Shown here in pieces: positions 59,886 to 64,000 of a stretch of 64,000 nt of DNA. The position numbers and the translations under genes are program-made. The notes below the pieces were generated by a model that saw only the letters and a list, made by a program, of their open reading frames with translations, was not told the origin of the DNA and searched no databases. The stretch spans positions 2,976,001 to 3,040,000 of the forward strand of contig NZ_AP024883.1 in the NCBI RefSeq assembly GCF_024346955.1, read 5' to 3'. This stretch comes from Vibrio mangrovi. GTDB lineage: Bacteria > Pseudomonadota > Gammaproteobacteria > Enterobacterales > Vibrionaceae. Position 1 is the stretch's first letter; every line of letters starts with the position of its first letter.

Positions 59886-60470
59886 TCAAAGTTCCAGAAA
59901 ATCGAGAATCGCAGCAGCATAACGTTCAAAACCAATAAAACTATGGTCACCATCCTGCTCCACGGTTTGCCGGGCGTGATGAAATTTTTCAACTGCCTGC
60001 CGATAATCAAGGACTTCATCCCCCATCTGTTGCAACAGCCAAAACTGGCTGGGATCAGCCAGCACTTCTACATCCAGAGCCCTTAGTTCATCGATATGAG
60101 ATGATTCAAGTCTATATGTTTCATGTGTATACGGATTTACCTGTTCTCCCAGATAATCCTGTAGCAGCTCATAGGGACGAACAGCCGGATTCACTACAAC
60201 AGCTCTCAGATGAAATACGGAATTCAGCCAGACTGACAGAAAACCACCGAGAGAACTACCTACCAGACCAATGCGATATGTCTGCTGGTGTTCCCTGACC
60301 AGTGTGGAGAGCATTTGAGCTGCATCTTCCGGGAAACAAGGGAGTTGCGGAACAATAACACGGATATCAGGGCGGTATTCCCGGCAGTATTGCTGCATCA
60401 CCATCGCTTTATGTGATAAAGGGGAACTGTTAAAACCGTGGATATATATCAGTAAAGAAGGTTTACGCAT
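59886..60470 (-). CDS. yqiA: alpha/beta-hydrolase esterase YqiA
   Basis: A 194-residue short-chain esterase-type hydrolase. The nucleophile elbow GSSLGG is at about residues 71-76, and a late histidine lies in DGDHSFIGFE; the N-terminus LLIYIHGFNSSPLS forms the oxyanion region. It belongs to the gene order cpdA-yqiA-parE found in E. coli. The physiological substrate is unknown. It is 43 bases downstream of cpdA. Confidence 0.95.
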   Translation of the reverse strand: MRKPSLLIYIHGFNSSPLSHKAMVMQQYCREYRPDIRVIVPQLPCFPEDAAQMLSTLVREHQQTYRIGLVGSSLGGFLSVWLNSVFHLRAVVVNPAVRPYELLQDYLGEQVNPYTHETYRLESSHIDELRALDVEVLADPSQFWLLQQMGDEVLDYRQAVEKFHHARQTVEQDGDHSFIGFERYAAAILDFLEL

Positions 60471-60513
60471 TCATTACCTCTTGCTCCCGATACCCCATGT
60501 CCATGGTCATTTA

Positions 60514-61335
60514 TTAATAACCATGCGCTGAAAAATCAGGCAGAAAAAGACCACTTTTTAAACGACCGACCTGCGTCGTAAGCTGTCCGTCAGGATGGAG
60601 TTCCAGTTCTCGCCAGCCTGGTGATACCGAATCCAGCGCAAAATCATCAGACTGTGGTTTGAACTGGACACATGTTGAAGGTGTCGACATCACCCGGACA
60701 CCATGGTAATCACGCTCCATCACCTGATGAACATGACCACAGATCACACCTTTCACATGTGGATATTTCAATAAGACATCCCAGAATTGCTCACTATTTT
60801 TCAATGTATGCTGATCCAGCCACCGGCTACCGACCAGCAGCGGATGATGATGTAATAGTATCAATGTATGTCTGTCTTGTGTCTGGCACAAAATGTCGTC
60901 CATCTGTTGAAGCTGTTCCGGACTGACGTGACCATAAGGCACCCCAAAAACCTGAGAATCGAGCAGAATCATCTGCCAGTGGGCGCCGACAATCACATGA
61001 TTAGGCTGCGTAATTTGCGGGCAGGCCAGAACTGTTTTCATAACAGGCTGATCATCATGATTCCCCGGAAGCCAGAGACAGGGCTTCTGTAAAGGCTGAA
61101 TACCGTCAACAAAACGCTGATAAGAAACATCCGAATGATCCTGAGAAATATCTCCGGTCGCCAGAATCAGATGATATTCAACCTGCCGGGAAATAATCTC
61201 ATCTACAACAGCATTGAAACTATCGGCAGTGTTAACACTGAGCAGACTCCCCTCATCGGAGGCAAACAGATGAGTATCGGTAATCTGAAGCAGTTTAACA
61301 CTATCAAGATGTTCGGTGTGAAACGATACGTCCAA
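60514..61335 (-). CDS. cpdA: 3',5'-cyclic-AMP phosphodiesterase CpdA
   Basis: Hydrolyses cAMP and so tunes CRP activity. The 273-residue metallophosphoesterase shows ITDTHLF, ATGDISQDHS, WLPGNHDDQP, LLHHHPLLVG and GHVHQVM, the dinuclear metal-site ligands. The start is a TTG at 61335 with AAGG ten bases upstream, and the N-terminus LQITDTHLF matches E. coli Icc. It lies between yqiB and yqiA. Confidence 0.96.
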   Translation of the reverse strand: MDVSFHTEHLDSVKLLQITDTHLFASDEGSLLSVNTADSFNAVVDEIISRQVEYHLILATGDISQDHSDVSYQRFVDGIQPLQKPCLWLPGNHDDQPVMKTVLACPQITQPNHVIVGAHWQMILLDSQVFGVPYGHVSPEQLQQMDDILCQTQDRHTLILLHHHPLLVGSRWLDQHTLKNSEQFWDVLLKYPHVKGVICGHVHQVMERDYHGVRVMSTPSTCVQFKPQSDDFALDSVSPGWRELELHPDGQLTTQVGRLKSGLFLPDFSAHGY

Positions 61336-61347
61336 GTCTACTTAACC

Positions 61348-61806
61348 TTATGAAGATGATCGGTCACTGACATTAATCGGTGTCCGGCTAATGCCATGTT
61401 TTAAACAGAAGGTCAGCCAATCCCCTAAAAAACGGTTCGCCTGAGCCTTTTCGTCTTTCTGCACCATTCTATCGTTCGGATAATCGTAACGAGGCTTCAA
61501 CCGGTGCATCTGTTCAGAGCTACAGACTTCTGCAACACGAGCATCGTGATACAGCCTGACAGACATCGTCGGTAATGGAAACACAGCAATATCATCACTT
61601 TGGCATATCTTAACCAGCGTTGTATATTTTGTGACTTCCATCACTTCCAATTGGTAGTTCATACGCAAGGCCTGGTAACAACGCACATCTTCAGCACTGT
61701 GCATTGACGGCAACAGTGCATTCAGTTTTGCATAGTTTGTTTCATAAACCCGCATCAGCTCAGGTAAATCAACGTGATACGGTTTCTTCATTGCTACTTC
61801 AGCCAT
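61348..61806 (-). CDS. yqiB: DUF1249 protein YqiB
   Basis: A 152-residue (from 61806) DUF1249 protein of unknown function, always next to nudF and cpdA. Family segments are YHVDLPELMRVYETNYAKLNALLP, EVTKYTTLVKI, MSVRLYHDARVAEVCSSE and AQANRFLGDWLTFCLKHG. The start is uncertain: 61806 overlaps nudF by 13 bases and 61791 lies just after the nudF stop; neither has a strong ribosome-binding site. The upstream codons of the longest frame are shared with nudF and are not expected to be real. Confidence 0.93.
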   Translation of the reverse strand: MAEVAMKKPYHVDLPELMRVYETNYAKLNALLPSMHSAEDVRCYQALRMNYQLEVMEVTKYTTLVKICQSDDIAVFPLPTMSVRLYHDARVAEVCSSEQMHRLKPRYDYPNDRMVQKDEKAQANRFLGDWLTFCLKHGISRTPINVSDRSSS

Positions 61807-62423
61807 TGTACTTTCAGCTCTTCCCGGTTTAACTCCAGCCATTGTAAGGCAATAATCGATGCCCCATTTTCAATTCGCCCCGTCTTCACCCAGTGATAAG
61901 CGTCTTCCCGGCTTACCACATGAACACGAATATCTTCGTCTTCCCCATCCAGCCCATGAACTCCCTGAGCTTTGGATGCATCAACTTCCCCGACATAGAT
62001 ATCAATCATTTCATTACATCCGCCAGAAGAAGGATAGTACGATGTTACCGGAACGGTACGCCCGATAGTCAATCCCGCTTCTTCGACAGCTTCACGACGT
62101 ATCAGTTCTTCCGAAGACTCATTTTCTTCCAGAATACCGGCAACGATTTCAAACTGCCATGGATGAGGATGCTCAAGCGCTCCCACCCGGATCTGCTCAA
62201 TCAGAATGACCTGATCATGAACAGGATCATAAGGAAGTACTGCCGCGGCTCGTCCCCGAACAAACATTTCCCGCTCAACAACCCGACTCCAGCCGCCTTC
62301 AAACTTCCTATATTTGAAATAATACTTTACCATTTTGAAAAAACCGTCAAAAAGAGTCTCTTTTTTGACGATCTGCAAATCTTGTGAAGAAAACTGTGTC
62401 GGCTCTTTTTGTGGTGATCGCAT
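61794..62423 (-). CDS. nudF: ADP-ribose pyrophosphatase NudF
   Basis: Nudix hydrolase that cleaves ADP-ribose. The 209-residue protein has a perfect Nudix box, G-x5-E-x7-REAVEEAGL, within the segment beginning GILEENESS, and a metal-binding GG before it. It is first in nudF-yqiB-cpdA-yqiA-parE-parC and divergent from tolC with about 230 bases between the start codons. GGAGAG lies upstream of the ATG at a long but usable distance. Confidence 0.96.
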   Translation of the reverse strand: MRSPQKEPTQFSSQDLQIVKKETLFDGFFKMVKYYFKYRKFEGGWSRVVEREMFVRGRAAAVLPYDPVHDQVILIEQIRVGALEHPHPWQFEIVAGILEENESSEELIRREAVEEAGLTIGRTVPVTSYYPSSGGCNEMIDIYVGEVDASKAQGVHGLDGEDEDIRVHVVSREDAYHWVKTGRIENGASIIALQWLELNREELKVQWLK

Positions 62424-62656
62424 TCTTTCTACTCTCCGCTTGAACCTTTAAGTTTAACCATGTAAGTGTTTTCGGACCAAGGATACAGCTCAATTTTTTG
62501 TATAAAAATTACTAAAATAGTTAAATTAAGTAATTTGTTTACTATACAGATGGATAATTAACCAGAAAAATGACAAACTGCCAGAGCAAATCTTCCGAAA
62601 TTTAAGTTAAACTATTGAGCGCAATCTCTCATGATAATATTGCAGGAATAGGAATA

Positions 62657-63964
62657 ATGAAAAAACTGCTCCCACTATGCGTCAGTGTCACCCTGGGAAG
62701 TCTGTCCCCAATCGTCTGGGCAGATACCCTTGCGGAAATCTATGACCAAGCCAAACAAAACGATCCCCAGTTGCTCAGTGCAGCCGCACAGCGAGACTCA
62801 GCCTATGAAGCAATTAAATCGACCCGGGGAGAGCTGTTACCGCAAATCAATCTATCTACTGGTTACAACATCATCAACAGTAATAAAAATGTTGCGGATA
62901 GCAGCCAATGGACAGCGGACGTCGCACTCTCACAAAAACTTTATGATCGAAGCAGTTGGCTAAATCTGGGGATCGCAGAGAAATCAGCCCGGCAGGTTGA
63001 TTCTCAGTATGCCCAAACTCAGCAGAACCTTATTTTGCGTGTTGCGCAGGCTTACTTTGAAGTCCTCAGAGCGAAAGACAATCTGGCCTTTGTCCGTGCT
63101 GAAAAGAATGCAGTTGCCCGCCAGTTGGAACAAACCAAACAACGCTTTGAAGTAGGATTGTCAGCGATTACGGATGTCCACGATGCTCAGGCACAATATG
63201 ATAGCGTACTGGCGGATGAAGTTCTGGCAGAGAACAGTCTGACCAACAGCTACGAAGCCATTCGTGAAATTACCGGTCAGGAACATGATCACCTCAGCCC
63301 ATTAGACACTAATCGTTTTTCTGCCAGTAAAATGGATAAGTCGATGAATGAACTGGTTGATGAAGCCCAGCAGAAAAATCTGTCCCTTCTGACCGCCAGA
63401 ATCAGTCAGGATATTGCCCGAGAACAAATTTCACTGGCGAGTTCCGGACATCTGCCAAGTCTGAGCCTGAATGCAGGATACAATATGGCACATGAGTATG
63501 AAGAGTCGAGTCAGTATTACAATACTTATGACCCAATTAATAACTTCAGTGTTGGAGTCAACCTGTCGCTTCCGCTCTACACCGGTGGAAAAATCACTGC
63601 AGAGACAAAACGGGCCGAATATGGCTTAACTCAGGCCAGTCAGGATCTGGAAGCCAGTTATCGTAGTGTCGTTAAAAACGTTCGGGCCTACAACAACAAC
63701 ATTAATGCTTCAATCGGCGCTTTGCGTGCCTATCAACAAGCAGTTGTTTCGGCGAAATCGGCATTACAGGCAACCGAAGCCGGTTTTGATGTCGGCACCA
63801 GAACCATCGTTGATGTACTGGATTCAACCCGTCGTCTTTATGATGCGAACAGAAACTTATCTGATGCACGTTATGATTACATCCTCAACGTTCTTCAGCT
63901 AAAACAGGCCGTCGGAACCCTGAATGAACAGGATGTTCTGGATATTAATGCCGGTCTGAAATAG
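62657..63964 (+). CDS. tolC: outer-membrane efflux channel TolC
   Basis: Outer-membrane exit duct for RND and ABC efflux pumps and for type I secretion. The 435-residue protein starts with a signal peptide (LPLCVSVTLGSLSPIVWA), then two OEP repeats (about 25-220 and 230-425) with the long helices rich in Ala, Gln and Asn. The ATG at 62657 has AGGA five bases upstream and gives the normal TolC N-terminus; the longer frame to 62615 adds 14 residues upstream of the signal peptide. It is divergent from nudF, as in E. coli. Confidence 0.97.
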   Translation: MKKLLPLCVSVTLGSLSPIVWADTLAEIYDQAKQNDPQLLSAAAQRDSAYEAIKSTRGELLPQINLSTGYNIINSNKNVADSSQWTADVALSQKLYDRSSWLNLGIAEKSARQVDSQYAQTQQNLILRVAQAYFEVLRAKDNLAFVRAEKNAVARQLEQTKQRFEVGLSAITDVHDAQAQYDSVLADEVLAENSLTNSYEAIREITGQEHDHLSPLDTNRFSASKMDKSMNELVDEAQQKNLSLLTARISQDIAREQISLASSGHLPSLSLNAGYNMAHEYEESSQYYNTYDPINNFSVGVNLSLPLYTGGKITAETKRAEYGLTQASQDLEASYRSVVKNVRAYNNNINASIGALRAYQQAVVSAKSALQATEAGFDVGTRTIVDVLDSTRRLYDANRNLSDARYDYILNVLQLKQAVGTLNEQDVLDINAGLK

Positions 63965-64000
63965 TCGGTTCACTATATAGATATCTGTTACAAAAAATGA

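Noticed and set aside
59830..59922. Plus-strand short frame overlapping the end of yqiA
   Set aside because: About 30 codons with a fair ribosome-binding site, but it runs antisense into yqiA and has no hydrophobic or conserved feature; chance is the simplest explanation.
1..64000. CRISPR arrays, tRNA or rRNA genes, transposases, integrases
   Set aside because: I looked for regular short repeats with spacers, cloverleaf-like sequence, and transposase or integrase families other than XerD. None was found by reading; a dedicated scan would be needed to exclude a single tRNA completely.

Overview
The window is chromosomal DNA of a marine gammaproteobacterium, almost certainly a Vibrio or close relative. 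The evidence is a LuxR/HapR-type quorum-sensing regulator next to hpt with a Qrr-like target in its leader, a pilABCD-coaE-zapD-yacG block, a pdhR-aceEF-lpdA operon with a three-lipoyl E2, and a nudF-yqiB-cpdA-yqiA-parE-parC operon divergent from tolC. From memory, much of this order matches the V. cholerae chromosome. No tRNA, rRNA, CRISPR, prophage or insertion sequence was seen.

Layout. (1) 1-875: a left-truncated fepB-like siderophore-binding protein with a possible Fur site. (2) 1052-9626: housekeeping genes hrpB (minus strand), then sfsA, dksA, gluQ, pcnB-folK-panB-panC. (3) 9699-20452: an accessory carbon island. It holds an IclR regulator and a YhcH-type sugar enzyme, a secreted orphan protein, and a nine-gene minus-strand operon dlgD-yiaMNO-sgbE-lyxK-sgbH-iclR-sgbU. 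That operon would import 2,3-diketo-L-gulonate or a related acid through a TRAP transporter and convert it to D-xylulose 5-phosphate. (4) 20782-25578: a candidate 29-residue membrane peptide, the ABC exporter yadGH, carbonic anhydrase can, hpt, and the quorum-sensing regulator. (5) 25713-32819: lpdA, aceF, aceE and pdhR, with a perfect PdhR operator. (6) 33088-39925: a DMT exporter, recJ, dsbC, xerD, fldB, ampD and nadC. (7) 40066-46781: an unknown membrane-anchored protein, then pilA-pilB-pilC-pilD, coaE, zapD and yacG.

(8) 47035-50370 is the most unusual block. An ECF sigma factor and a 63-residue zinc-type anti-sigma factor precede a DUF2282 precursor peptide, a DUF692/MNIO modifying enzyme, a DUF2063 partner and a DoxX membrane protein. 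This is a bufferin-type (copper-binding, cysteine-modified RiPP) operon. Two similar ECF-type promoters suggest that the sigma factor controls itself and the peptide operon. (9) 50522-55204: a beta-glucoside/cellobiose PTS operon (IIB, IIC, IIA, 6-phospho-beta-glucosidase, LacI repressor), fronted by a perfect 49-bp palindrome that contains two LacI-family operators. Blocks 8 and 9 lie between yacG and parC, which I recall as neighbours in V. cholerae, so they look like accessory insertions. (10) 55465-63964: parC, parE, yqiA, cpdA, yqiB and nudF on the minus strand, and tolC on the plus strand.

Start codons were moved inward from the longest frame wherever a ribosome-binding site or family alignment supported it. 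All family assignments come from recognising sequence by eye; no database search was run.
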